A DNA stretch of 64,000 bases from contig JBGUYY010000072.1 in the NCBI GenBank assembly GCA_045222555.1, forward strand, positions 124,001 to 188,000, given 5' to 3'. Shown here piece after piece: positions 27,401 to 33,459 of the stretch. Under the pieces are notes generated by a model that worked only from the letters and a program-made list of their open reading frames with translations, did not search any database and was not told the origin of the DNA. Position numbers and translations under genes: made by a program. The stretch's first letter is position 1; each line of letters starts with the position of its first letter. This DNA comes from UBA1756 sp045222555. Lineage in GTDB: Bacteria; Bacteroidota; Bacteroidia; Bacteroidales; WCHB1-69.

Positions 27401-27964
27401 GTAGCCGCTGTACTGGTACACCGGACACATGCTGTTATAGTAGGGGTATTGGTTCCAGGTGGTCTGGATGATGGGTTCCACCACCACGGCGCGGGTGCTG
27501 CGTTGCGGCTGGTCGATGGCGGCCCACTGTGCGGACACCTCAGCGGCAGGCTGGTGCTGCTGACTGATGGCGGCACCGATCTCGTGGCGGTAGCCTTCCA
27601 GCATGTCGTGCAGACCGGCGGGCACGGCGTCGGGGTTGAAGGCGCCTTCGGTGGAGTAGGCCAGTACGGGGAGGGCGCAGTCGTCGGCGGAGACGATCAC
27701 ATAGCCCTCGCTGCCCATGTTCATCACATAGAAGCAGGTGATCTCCTGTGCGTTGGCGTTGCGGGTGGCCTGCGAGGCCGTGTAGGTGGCCTGATAGACG
27801 ATGGCGGGCTGGGTGCCGCGGAGGGACTGCTGGGCTACGGTGCTGTAGAAGTTCGTCGCCACGGTTTTGGCGCGGGCCGTGTCGATGGGGTTGGCGGTTG
27901 CGATAGTGGGGATGACCGTGAAGCAGAGCATCAGGGCGATAAAGGGGAGTAAAAATCTTTTCAT
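24491..27964 (-). CDS. Secreted C10-family (streptopain-like) cysteine protease with type IX secretion domain
   Basis: An 1157-residue protein. A signal peptide (1-24) is followed by a Spi-like propeptide (about 25-160) and a C10 peptidase domain (about 165-395). The nucleophile is Cys196 in TGCVATATAQLFRYW, the catalytic His343 lies in GGHAFLCDGY, and FNFGWGGSGNGFF provides the conserved Trp. After that come a fibronectin-III-like domain (about 510-595), then four copies of a module ending in CDSxxTLxLT (about 840-1070). The C-terminal type A sorting domain reads LLFPNPATHTVTLQ... and ends KSGIYFARIISGDSVVVKKF. Export through the type IX system is inferred from that domain. Related C10 enzymes include SpeB and interpain. 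Confidence 0.9.
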   Translation of the reverse strand: MKRFLLPFIALMLCFTVIPTIATANPIDTARAKTVATNFYSTVAQQSLRGTQPAIVYQATYTASQATRNANAQEITCFYVMNMGSEGYVIVSADDCALPVLAYSTEGAFNPDAVPAGLHDMLEGYRHEIGAAISQQHQPAAEVSAQWAAIDQPQRSTRAVVVEPIIQTTWNQYPYYNSMCPVYQYSGYTVQAVTGCVATATAQLFRYWEWPVRGNGSHSYHATSMDNNPVDLGTLSADFGNTIYLYDLMPTSIDASTHSLMRTQVARLSYHCGVAVDMTYGYNGSGAFSSDLPYAFANYFDYTCDGMLYLSQYSVNQWNNMLKANLDQGLPLSYSGSSSEGGHAFLCDGYDNTNYFHFNFGWGGSGNGFFTVSGTNAHEYLDYQAAIFGIRPNKPVCEGESCTITIDVANNTSNGNGWNGAYMVVYQGDKAIKGITLLPTLHSNTYTFEVCEDSLHFEWYSGSNDAVCCFLIRNADNDTLYYVNGNPTAGRFFSVNYACSDCPYPINLNVSDIDEEEATLSWSSGGNPIGYNLEYGPAGFTPGTGTFLTDVQSPYTFENLTAEHAYDVYVQAICGEDTLSGWSSMASFATRIRCNDDNNRTVTSTVGNSGTYYFPIDLSNSNYRYSYSQQLFSRSELNALGITAAAKLNSISFQSYQLSNQTLNNISIYVGHAQIDTFVYTYIPVNEMTLVYSGPIQLHSGNMTWNEIAFQTPFFYDGTSSLVVAVLNNSGTAVSTSSSQGCFVCHSPNGRKCLITESSTALNAATLSTPDYYVPNSRSNMRFNICIAGYACDDVTLTLDSAVCEDDFPFTWHGVTFDDEGTETTIITFGGGCDSTITMNVTKRFHSTYEFSEETCGEYVWNDETYYESGDYIQTLVAANGCDSIVTLHLTLHPVYTHTETLTLCRTELPYTYEPENVTFDEETVSGEFYYPHTTSYGCDSSLTLIVNIGEPVAPVVEVSHCGPYTWNDSLYSESGTYTQTFTTSCHCDSVVTLILTIHPAPDVTISGNTQINAGSSTTLTASGADSYLWSTNATTASITVAPTSNTTYSVTGTTEHGCSGTASTTVQVNTAVSDYDPAGGVLLFPNPATHTVTLQADGDGATMKEVAVYDATGRIIFRSEIGAGKVEIDVNDWKSGIYFARIISGDSVVVKKFTKQ

Positions 27965-27992
27965 TATATATTATATTGTAAAATATGCTGGG

Positions 27993-28002
27993 TGCAAAAA
28001 TA
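27993..28002 (-). promoter_or_regulatory. -7 promoter element for the C10 protease gene
   Basis: Minus strand TATTTTTGCA, 28 bp before the start codon at 27964. Confidence 0.65.
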
Positions 28003-28119
28003 CGAAAATCGGCCAAATTTCGGGGGTGTTCTGCTAATGTTTTTCAGCGGTTTATTGAAGGTTTTTAGGTGTTCAAAAAAATATTTTCAAAATTCAGTGA
28101 ATTATTTAAATTATTTTGC

Positions 28120-28129
28120 TATTTTTGCA
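28120..28129 (+). promoter_or_regulatory. -7 promoter element upstream of a 21-residue ORF
   Basis: TATTTTTGCA, a full match to TAnnTTTGC, 24 bp before the tiny ORF at 28153. It is the only clear promoter motif between the C10 protease and the reverse transcriptase genes. Confidence 0.6.
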
Positions 28130-28152
28130 AATTATTCAGTAAGTCAAAATCT

Positions 28153-28218
28153 ATGATAAAAAAAATACTGTTAGGACTATTGCTTGTTGCACTTTTTGTA
28201 ATAGGGTTATTTAGTTGA
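28153..28218 (+). CDS. Tiny hydrophobic membrane peptide (21 residues)
   Basis: ATG at 28153 encodes MIKKILLGLLLVALFVIGLFS followed by TGA. Two lysines then one continuous hydrophobic stretch describe a single membrane-spanning helix, or a signal peptide without a mature part. It has a well-placed promoter (28120-28129) and a terminator-like hairpin 30 bp downstream, so it would be transcribed as an RNA of about 150 bases. Possibilities are a small membrane peptide, a type I toxin-like peptide or a decayed gene. Coding status is unproven. Confidence 0.4.
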   Translation: MIKKILLGLLLVALFVIGLFS

Positions 28219-28249
28219 AGTTGTTTGTAATTAATGTTTTGGTTTCATG

Positions 28250-28284
28250 CAGGGAGGACCCTTTTGCGGGGCCCTTCCTGTTTT
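28250..28284 (+). terminator. Terminator-like hairpin between the tiny ORF and the RT operon
   Basis: The stem 28250-28261 pairs with 28269-28280 (12 pairs including one G-T and one mismatch), with a TTTTGCG loop, and is followed by TTTTG. The T-run is short, so termination may be partial and could allow read-through into the reverse transcriptase genes, which lack an obvious promoter of their own. Confidence 0.65.
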
Positions 28285-28385
28285 GAATGAGAAAAAGAAA
28301 TTACCGACGTGTTGCGCGTCAAACGATAAAAAATAATAACAACCATCCCTTTCCTCCAATCTTGTTTAACGGACTTCGCAAGGGT

Positions 28386-28395
28386 GGGGGGGGGG
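28386..28395 (+). repeat. Homopolymeric tract of ten G just before the Drt3a start codon
   Basis: Ten consecutive G, preceded by GGGT, end one base before the ATG at 28397. The tract occupies the region where a ribosome binding site would lie. Long G tracts slip during replication. The interval 28285-28385 shows no other feature. Confidence 0.8.
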
Positions 28396-28396
28396 A

Positions 28397-29599
28397 ATGA
28401 GTCACTTTTCTACTATTATGTATTCCCAATCTTTTACGCCAAATGAATTGTATAAGTGTACTACGCAAGTAGAACGGCGTAATTCCAAAAAGAAGAAAGA
28501 GGAAATTATACAAGCAATAAAATCGGAGATTGGGGATAAGATTTCTGATGGGTCTTATCAGTTTCAAATAAAATATGTCCAAAAGTTGTTCTTAAATGCG
28601 CATCAAAAAAAATCAGATGGCTATTTATTTCAAAACCTTGTTTTGCGAAAACTTCATAAAAATATAAAACATATTTATTCGGTTCATCAGGCAGACCGAA
28701 ACAATATTGTGAAGCAAATGAAATTGCTTTTGTCAGAAGATGTTGATATGTGGATAGTTCGATTGGACATAAGACATTTTTATGAAACAATTGACAGGAA
28801 TAAAATACTAACAAAACTCTTCGACGATGCACGCCTTAGTTACGAATCCTTACTGCTTTTAGAATCTCTTTTTAGCAATCCTGTAATATCGGCTAGATCG
28901 GGTCTGCCGAGAGGATTGGGTATAAGTTCAGTGTTATCTGAATTATACTTGAAGTATTTTGATTTAGAATTAAAAAGGGTTGAAGGAGTTTATTACTATG
29001 CTCGTTTTGTAGATGATATTATCGTCTTTTGTAGTAGTGAAGAAAGCAAAGATTTAGTGTGGTTTTTTGCTCATGAGGAGTTGAAAAAGATAGGGCTTGA
29101 AATTAATACAGATAAGTCGGTTCGTTTGAAACTGAGCAATGGAACTGTTTTTACCTACTTGGGATACTCTTTTCGCAAGGTTAATGGAAAATTATGTGTA
29201 AGTATAGATCAAAAGAAATTAAAGGTTATTAAAACTCGTTTGACAAAGTCATTTGTTAGATTCTCTAAAGAACATAATTTTGATCTGTTAAAGTTGCGAA
29301 TAAAGTTCCTTACAGGTAATTATACTCTATATAATCCATCAACTTTATTGCCAATAAAAGTCGGTATTTACTTTAATTACAAGATGGCAACAGGTGATGT
29401 TATTGAACTTAAAGGTTTGGACGCTTATTATCAGCGACTTTTGCATTGCCAAAAATGGAGGCTCGTCAATGAAATAGGTTTGTCCCCGCAAAATATAAAA
29501 GACTTGGAGAAGTATTCTTTCCAATTCGGTTATAAGAATCATGTGAATCATTATTTCAGTGATGAAAAGATGTCCGAAGTAACAAGTTGTTGGCGATGA
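28397..29599 (+). CDS. drt3a: Reverse transcriptase, DRT3 small subunit (Drt3a/UG3-like)
   Basis: A 400-residue reverse transcriptase without extra nuclease or maturase domains. Motif A is WIVRLDIRHFYETID (catalytic Asp124). Motif B-like sequence is SGLPRGLGISSVLSELYL. Motif C is YYARFVDDIIVFC (Asp206, Asp207). The motif D/E region EINTDKSVRLK and FTYLGYSF follows. A C-terminal helical extension (about 290-400) replaces the usual thumb. The start could also be the ATG at 28418 (MYSQSFTPNELYK). The gene is AT-rich compared with the flanks, suggesting transfer. It overlaps the next RT gene by ATGA. Two unlike RTs in tandem plus a 3' structured RNA match DRT type 3 defence; the exact UG3 assignment is from recalled gene organisation, not alignment. 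Confidence 0.82.
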   Translation: MSHFSTIMYSQSFTPNELYKCTTQVERRNSKKKKEEIIQAIKSEIGDKISDGSYQFQIKYVQKLFLNAHQKKSDGYLFQNLVLRKLHKNIKHIYSVHQADRNNIVKQMKLLLSEDVDMWIVRLDIRHFYETIDRNKILTKLFDDARLSYESLLLLESLFSNPVISARSGLPRGLGISSVLSELYLKYFDLELKRVEGVYYYARFVDDIIVFCSSEESKDLVWFFAHEELKKIGLEINTDKSVRLKLSNGTVFTYLGYSFRKVNGKLCVSIDQKKLKVIKTRLTKSFVRFSKEHNFDLLKLRIKFLTGNYTLYNPSTLLPIKVGIYFNYKMATGDVIELKGLDAYYQRLLHCQKWRLVNEIGLSPQNIKDLEKYSFQFGYKNHVNHYFSDEKMSEVTSCWR

Positions 29600-31518
29600 A
29601 GCATAATTCCGATTTGAATAACAAATATCGAGTACTATTGACGGAGGTACTCCCATATGAACTGCCATTCGTATTGAATAATGAGGGATTTTATAAGAAT
29701 ATGCTATCAGATCAGACATGTAATCTTTTTTGTAATATATTTGATTTTAAAAAAGATGATTATACTATTCCGTTTGATTATAGTATTAGACGAGCGGGGG
29801 GTGAAAAAAGTCGTAAATTGAGTCTTATGCATCCACTGACGCAATTGGCATGTGCGGATTTTTATGATAAATATGATGAATATTTGTTAAATCTTTGTTC
29901 ACACAGCCCTTATTCTATCAGATATATCAGTAAAAAGGCTAAGTGCATTTTTTCTCCGAATGATGATATGGTTATAGATGAGGGTGAAAATCTGGATAAT
30001 GTTAGCGATTGTGTTGTAGAGTTAGACAATAATAACATAGAGACAAGGTACCATTCTTATTTTAGCTACAAGAAATATGATTTGGTTTATAAGTTTTTCG
30101 AAAGTGGTGATAATATACGTCTTGAACAAAAATTCAGCCACATGATGACGATAGATGTTTCGGCTTGTTTCTATCATATATATACCCATACTATAGCTTG
30201 GGCGGTTAAGGGAAGGGATGTTGCAAAGGCCAATATTAGAAAAAAAACTTTTGAAAAGATATTTGACCGGTTAATGCAGCGCGCGAATTACAATGAAACT
30301 AATGGAATTCTGGTGGGTCCGGAAATATCAAGGATCTTTGCTGAAATAATTCTACAGGCCATAGATTTGGCGATTTTACGCCAGTTGCGTGGGAAAGGCT
30401 ATCGTCTTGGCCGTGATTATGAAATTAGGCGCTATGTGGATGATTCATTTATTTACGCCAATTCACCTGAGATATTGGATGATATCTATGATGTATACAA
30501 AGAGCAGCTTGCTTACTACAAGCTGGACATCAATGAGAGGAAACGGGAAGTCTTTACACGTCCGTTTACATCAGGCATCAGTAATGCCAAACGTCAGATA
30601 AACAGAATGACAACGGAGTTTAAGGAGAAATATCTTCAAGAGAATGACCTTGTTTATGTGCGTAAAATTCATAATGATTCCAGGGTATTCACGGCTTTTG
30701 TTAAAGATTTTCGTTCTATAACTCATCAATTCCAACAAGCTTATGGTAGTTTGAATAAATATTTGCTTTCTCTGATTCTCAATCAAATAAGGAATGAGAT
30801 GAAGAAGAAAGTTGTACCGAGTCAAAATCTTTTGACGACTTATACAGAGGTAGCTTTTTTTGTTTTTTCATTAGATATGCATACAACTGCATCCTATCGT
30901 TTGTGTTCTATTCTTGATTGTCTAATGCGGTGGGTGGATGATGATCAAGAGGCATGCGTAAAGCAAGAATTGATAGGAAGAATACGACGTGAAGCAAAAC
31001 GAGTGATAGATATATACCAGATGGATTCTCATCCTGGGGACACGAATCTTGAAGTATTAAATCTGTTGATTACACTAAATCGTTTGTTAGATTTTAAATT
31101 GCCCATTAGCCAAGTCGTAAAATTATTCGGGCTTGATATGGAAGATGGTATGGGATATAGTAGGCTTAACTATTTTCAAATCTGTACATTACTCTACGTG
31201 ATAGAAAATGACGGCATGTTTAGTAAGATAAAACAAGGACTAGAGTCAGAGATAACAAAACGATTGGATGGTCCAAATCAGCTTCGTAAAGCTGACAATG
31301 CATATTTATTCTTTGATATTATGACATGTCCCTATGTTTCAAAAAGCACATGTCAGACTGTGGTGCAAAATTGTTTGAGAAATATAAAATATAAATGGAG
31401 CTGCAATAGAAAATTAAATGAATTACAGGCTCCCCAACGTTGGTTCTTTGATTGGGATAAAACACATCCCATAACAGAGTTTCTTGAAAAGAAAGAATAT
31501 CATCCTCCCTATGAATAA
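29596..31518 (+). CDS. drt3b: Reverse transcriptase, DRT3 large subunit (Drt3b/UG8-like)
   Basis: I choose the ATG at 29596, which overlaps the drt3a stop as ATGA (translational coupling); the frame also opens at TTG 29587. The 640-residue protein has an N-terminal block VLPYELPFVLNNEGFY and SLMHPLTQLACADFYDKY. Motif A is MMTIDVSACFYHIYTHTI (Asp187). Motif B is GILVGPEISRIFAEIIL. Motif C is IRRYVDDSFIYAN (Asp282, Asp283). A long helical C-terminal half (about 340-640) has no recognised domain, similar to the Abi/UG class of RTs with alpha-repeat tails. It clearly differs from Drt3a in sequence, so this is not a duplication. The predicted RNA begins a few bases after its stop codon. Confidence 0.82.
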   Translation: MKHNSDLNNKYRVLLTEVLPYELPFVLNNEGFYKNMLSDQTCNLFCNIFDFKKDDYTIPFDYSIRRAGGEKSRKLSLMHPLTQLACADFYDKYDEYLLNLCSHSPYSIRYISKKAKCIFSPNDDMVIDEGENLDNVSDCVVELDNNNIETRYHSYFSYKKYDLVYKFFESGDNIRLEQKFSHMMTIDVSACFYHIYTHTIAWAVKGRDVAKANIRKKTFEKIFDRLMQRANYNETNGILVGPEISRIFAEIILQAIDLAILRQLRGKGYRLGRDYEIRRYVDDSFIYANSPEILDDIYDVYKEQLAYYKLDINERKREVFTRPFTSGISNAKRQINRMTTEFKEKYLQENDLVYVRKIHNDSRVFTAFVKDFRSITHQFQQAYGSLNKYLLSLILNQIRNEMKKKVVPSQNLLTTYTEVAFFVFSLDMHTTASYRLCSILDCLMRWVDDDQEACVKQELIGRIRREAKRVIDIYQMDSHPGDTNLEVLNLLITLNRLLDFKLPISQVVKLFGLDMEDGMGYSRLNYFQICTLLYVIENDGMFSKIKQGLESEITKRLDGPNQLRKADNAYLFFDIMTCPYVSKSTCQTVVQNCLRNIKYKWSCNRKLNELQAPQRWFFDWDKTHPITEFLEKKEYHPPYE

Positions 31519-31524
31519 TAAACT

Positions 31525-31699
31525 AGAAGGTTGGACAGACCCGAAGAGACAGTCCGTCATAGACGGTAAATACGGCATGGAATGCATCGGAAAATTTTTG
31601 ACAAGTTTGTCATGCTATAGCAGATGTAAAAGTGTCCGAGGAGATTTGTGCTCCACACACTAATGACCCCCAGAGGTCTGTTCGACTTTCTTTTTTTTT
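31525..31699 (+). ncRNA. Predicted DRT3-associated structured RNA with ACACAC element
   Basis: Seven bases after the Drt3b stop, 31525-31541 pairs with 31675-31691 over 17 bp (three G-T pairs), closing a 133-base interior. Inside lie small hairpins: CCGTC-ATA-GACGG (31554-31566), GACA-AGTT-TGTC (31600-31611) and GGAG/CTCC (31640-31643 with 31651-31654). The last is directly followed by ACACAC (31655-31660). AGTGT (31631-31635) could pair with ACACT (31657-31661). The closing stem runs into nine T (31691-31699), so it can also act as terminator. I recall DRT3 RNAs carrying an ACACAC template for GT-repeat DNA; the match is suggestive. Exact RNA ends are unknown. Confidence 0.7.
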
Positions 31700-31770
31700 G
31701 TAGGAACTGAATGTTTTTTAGCTCATTGAATTAAACAGAATGTAAAAACAACTTAAAAATATATAGTGTT

Positions 31771-32004
31771 ATGAAAAAATTTGGTAATGGAGATGTGGTT
31801 CGTCTTAAATCGGGTGGACCAGTAATGACAGTTAAGGCAATCTATTGTTCTGATTCAGAGGGAGGCATGAAAATGGTGTTTTCAAGATTAAAAATGACTA
31901 ATCCGACTTCAGAGGTGTTTGTAGCATGTCAGTGGTTTGAAGAGAATGGTGAACTCAAGGAAGCTATTTTTGAAGAGGAGATGTTAGAAAAAGCTGTTAA
32001 ATAA
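31771..32004 (+). CDS. DUF2158 family small protein
   Basis: A 77-residue protein. The N-terminus FGNGDVVRLKSGGPVMTV is the signature of the DUF2158/YodC family, a small beta-barrel-like fold, and VACQWFEENGELKEAIFEEEML matches the C-terminal part. Function is unknown; such genes often sit in mobile or accessory regions. It lies 72 bp after the T-run of the predicted RNA and shares the low GC of the RT genes. It may be cargo of the same island rather than part of the defence system. Confidence 0.75.
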   Translation: MKKFGNGDVVRLKSGGPVMTVKAIYCSDSEGGMKMVFSRLKMTNPTSEVFVACQWFEENGELKEAIFEEEMLEKAVK

Positions 32005-32108
32005 GGATAACTCCAAAGATTTTCCCTCCCCGTTCTTCCGCGGCAAACTGACAGGCCGGCACGATCCACCTGCCAGCGTGCCGCGGTGATGCTACCCCGT
32101 GGCTTCCA

Positions 32109-32150
32109 TACCCCAGACTGCGTCCGCTTCGCGGCCTTGTCTGAGGTTAC
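32109..32150 (-). repeat. Dispersed repeat, copy 2 (GTAACC...CTGGGGTA)
   Basis: Read on the minus strand this 42-bp element starts GTAACCTCAGACAA and ends GCAGTCTGGGGTA, matching the ends of the element at 6893-6936. It lies in the gene-free interval 32005-32601 at the right edge of the RT island. That interval otherwise holds palindromes and one promoter. Confidence 0.65.
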
Positions 32151-32207
32151 TAAGATATCACCCCTCCAGGGTGAATGGCCATCGCGGACGTCTTGCATTT
32201 TGGCATA

Positions 32208-32225
32208 GACGCGATGAATCGTGTC
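32208..32225. repeat. Short dispersed palindrome (GACGCGAT-GA-ATCGTGTC)
   Basis: An 8-bp arm palindrome with one G-T type mismatch, followed by CCTAC. The ends resemble those of the larger palindrome at 33314-33335 (GAGACGC...GCGTCTC, then TAC), so both may belong to one dispersed family. Confidence 0.55.
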
Positions 32226-32452
32226 CCTACAACAATTAAAATATCCAACGGTTCAGAAATAACCGGGCAGGTTCGCATCTCTGGCCGCCTTGTAAATTAC
32301 GGCGTGAAGAAATCGGCGGTGAGAGCGCGTAAAGAACGGCGAACTGTTTGAAGATGTGCGAAATGTATTGAGCACATCAAGTTTTTCGCCGTTTAGCGAA
32401 CGAACCCCGATTTTAGCCGGAATTTGCACAGCGGCGAAGCGCATTTCTTTTG

Positions 32453-32488
32453 GTTCATTTTCTTTGTGCGCCTGCAAAGAAAATGAAC
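32453..32488. other. Perfect 14-bp inverted repeat upstream of the antiterminator gene
   Basis: GTTCATTTTCTTTG (32453-32466) and CAAAGAAAATGAAC (32475-32488) are perfectly complementary across an 8-base loop. No T-run follows. The recognisable promoter at 32533 is downstream of it, so it would not be in that transcript. Interpretation: a mobile repeat remnant or a protein-binding site. Confidence 0.7.
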
Positions 32489-32532
32489 ATACCTCCCCCC
32501 ATTTCTTTGTCGCCAGAATGAAAGAAAAGTTG

Positions 32533-32542
32533 TATCTTTGCA
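32533..32542 (+). promoter_or_regulatory. -7 promoter element for the UpxY-type antiterminator and glycan locus
   Basis: TATCTTTGCA, 60 bp before the ATG at 32602. Its position argues against starts upstream of about 32550. Confidence 0.65.
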
Positions 32543-32601
32543 ACGGCAATTCTGTGGAGTCTTCCATCGGAAGCGTGTTACCACTGTGCTGCTATGAGAA
32601 T

Positions 32602-33342
32602 ATGGAGAAAGTGGTAAAATTATCTGACAGTCAGTATGATAAAAGTACTGTCAGCGGAAAGCGAAATGCTTCCGTACCTCTCGGATCCGAAAATTCCGGA
32701 ACCGGGAAGTCGGTAGAGTATGCCCTGCAGGATGCCGCCCAACACTGGTTCCCCATACGGGCCACCTACCACCGCGCTCGGAAAGTGTACAACCGGCTGC
32801 TGGAAATCAACGACGGCCGCCTCGAACCCTACCTGCCCATGCTGCGCAGCATCGGGTGCGGCAACGAGCCGTCAGGAAGCATGGCACAGCAGGTGTGCGA
32901 GGAACCGCTGGACAAAGGACTGCTGTTCGTGCGCTGCACACTCGGCAGTTTCAGCGAACTGGTGAAGAGTCAGATTCCAGGTCTCACCCCGTACTACAAC
33001 CACTTCTCCACCAACAAGTTCGGACGCAACGAGTACCTCATCGTGCCCGACCGCCAGATGGAGAGCTTCCGCATCATCGTCGAATCGCGCAACAAAGACA
33101 TCCTCGTCCGCCAGACAGAGGTGCCGCAGCTCATCGAGGGCGACCGCGTGGTGGTCACCAGCGGATCGTTCGCCGGCGTGGAGGGTGTGGTGATGAAATA
33201 CAAGCACCAGAAACGCGTCTTCGTGCAGTTGCAGGGTGTCGGCACCTACGCCACCGCCTACATCCCCAGCGCCTTTCTGGAACGGAAAATTGAAAATGGA
33301 AAATTGAAAACGGGAGACGCAGCATGCTGCGTCTCTACATGA
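32602..33342 (+). CDS. UpxY-like NusG paralogue (transcription antiterminator of the polysaccharide locus)
   Basis: The frame is open from 32356, but the promoter at 32533 supports the ATG at 32602 (MEKVVKLSDSQYD), giving 246 residues. The NGN domain begins HWFPIRATYHRARKVYNRLLE. The KOW domain contains EGDRVVVTSGSFAGVEGVVM and YATAYIPSAFLE. Such NusG paralogues bind RNA polymerase early in capsule operons and promote read-through of long transcripts. The position at the head of the glycan locus fits. The last 16-18 residues (ERKIENGKLKTGDAACCVST) are encoded by dispersed repeats, so the C-terminus is probably a recent extension without function. Confidence 0.85.
   Translation: MEKVVKLSDSQYDKSTVSGKRNASVPLGSENSGTGKSVEYALQDAAQHWFPIRATYHRARKVYNRLLEINDGRLEPYLPMLRSIGCGNEPSGSMAQQVCEEPLDKGLLFVRCTLGSFSELVKSQIPGLTPYYNHFSTNKFGRNEYLIVPDRQMESFRIIVESRNKDILVRQTEVPQLIEGDRVVVTSGSFAGVEGVVMKYKHQKRVFVQLQGVGTYATAYIPSAFLERKIENGKLKTGDAACCVST
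33289..33337. repeat. Gene-end repeats: GAAAATTGA-type stretch plus 22-bp perfect palindrome
   Basis: GAAAATTGA-like units (about 33287-33310) are followed by a perfect 22-bp palindrome at 33314-33335, with arms GAGACGCAGCA and TGCTGCGTCTC. Both elements are read through in frame by the upstream antiterminator gene. Confidence 0.85.
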
Positions 33343-33350
33343 ACCCGCCC

Positions 33351-33451
33351 TCAACAAATCAACGCATCAACGCATCAACGAATCAACCACAATCTTCACT
33401 CCTTCACTCAAACCAACTTTCAACAAATCAACGCATCAACAAATCAACCAC
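33351..33451. repeat. Two arrays of an 8-bp tandem repeat (TCAACRMA)
   Basis: The first array, 33351-33390, holds five units (TCAACAAA, TCAACGCA twice, TCAACGAA, TCAACCAC). The second, 33420-33451, holds four units of the same pattern and ends 8 bp before the flippase ATG. The units are too short and spacer-free for CRISPR. Their location in the leader of wzx could influence its translation. Confidence 0.85.
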
Positions 33452-33459
33452 CCTCCCCC

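Noticed and set aside
27152..27952. 266-residue plus-strand frame opposite the C10 protease
   Set aside because: Glycine/valine-rich mirror of a gene with catalytic Cys and His motifs; no signals of its own.
28250..28284. Hairpin considered as the DRT3 RNA or a retron msr
   Set aside because: It is short, ends in a T-run, has no ACACAC-like segment, and lies after a separate promoter and ORF; a terminator is the simpler reading.
28397..31518. Diversity-generating retroelement, group II intron or retron as explanation for the RT genes
   Set aside because: No template/variable repeat pair, no maturase or endonuclease domain, and two different RTs in tandem; the order with a 3' structured RNA fits DRT3 better.
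32453..32488. 14-bp inverted repeat as a terminator for the DUF2158 transcript
   Set aside because: No T-run on either strand and 450 bp away from the gene; more likely a repeat.
32356..32601. Longer N-terminus of the antiterminator (frame open from 32356)
   Set aside because: The promoter at 32533-32542 and the repeats upstream make this part non-coding; the ATG at 32602 gives a normal family length.
33351..33451. CRISPR-like array
   Set aside because: Units are 8 bp, contiguous and without spacers, and no cas gene is present in the window.
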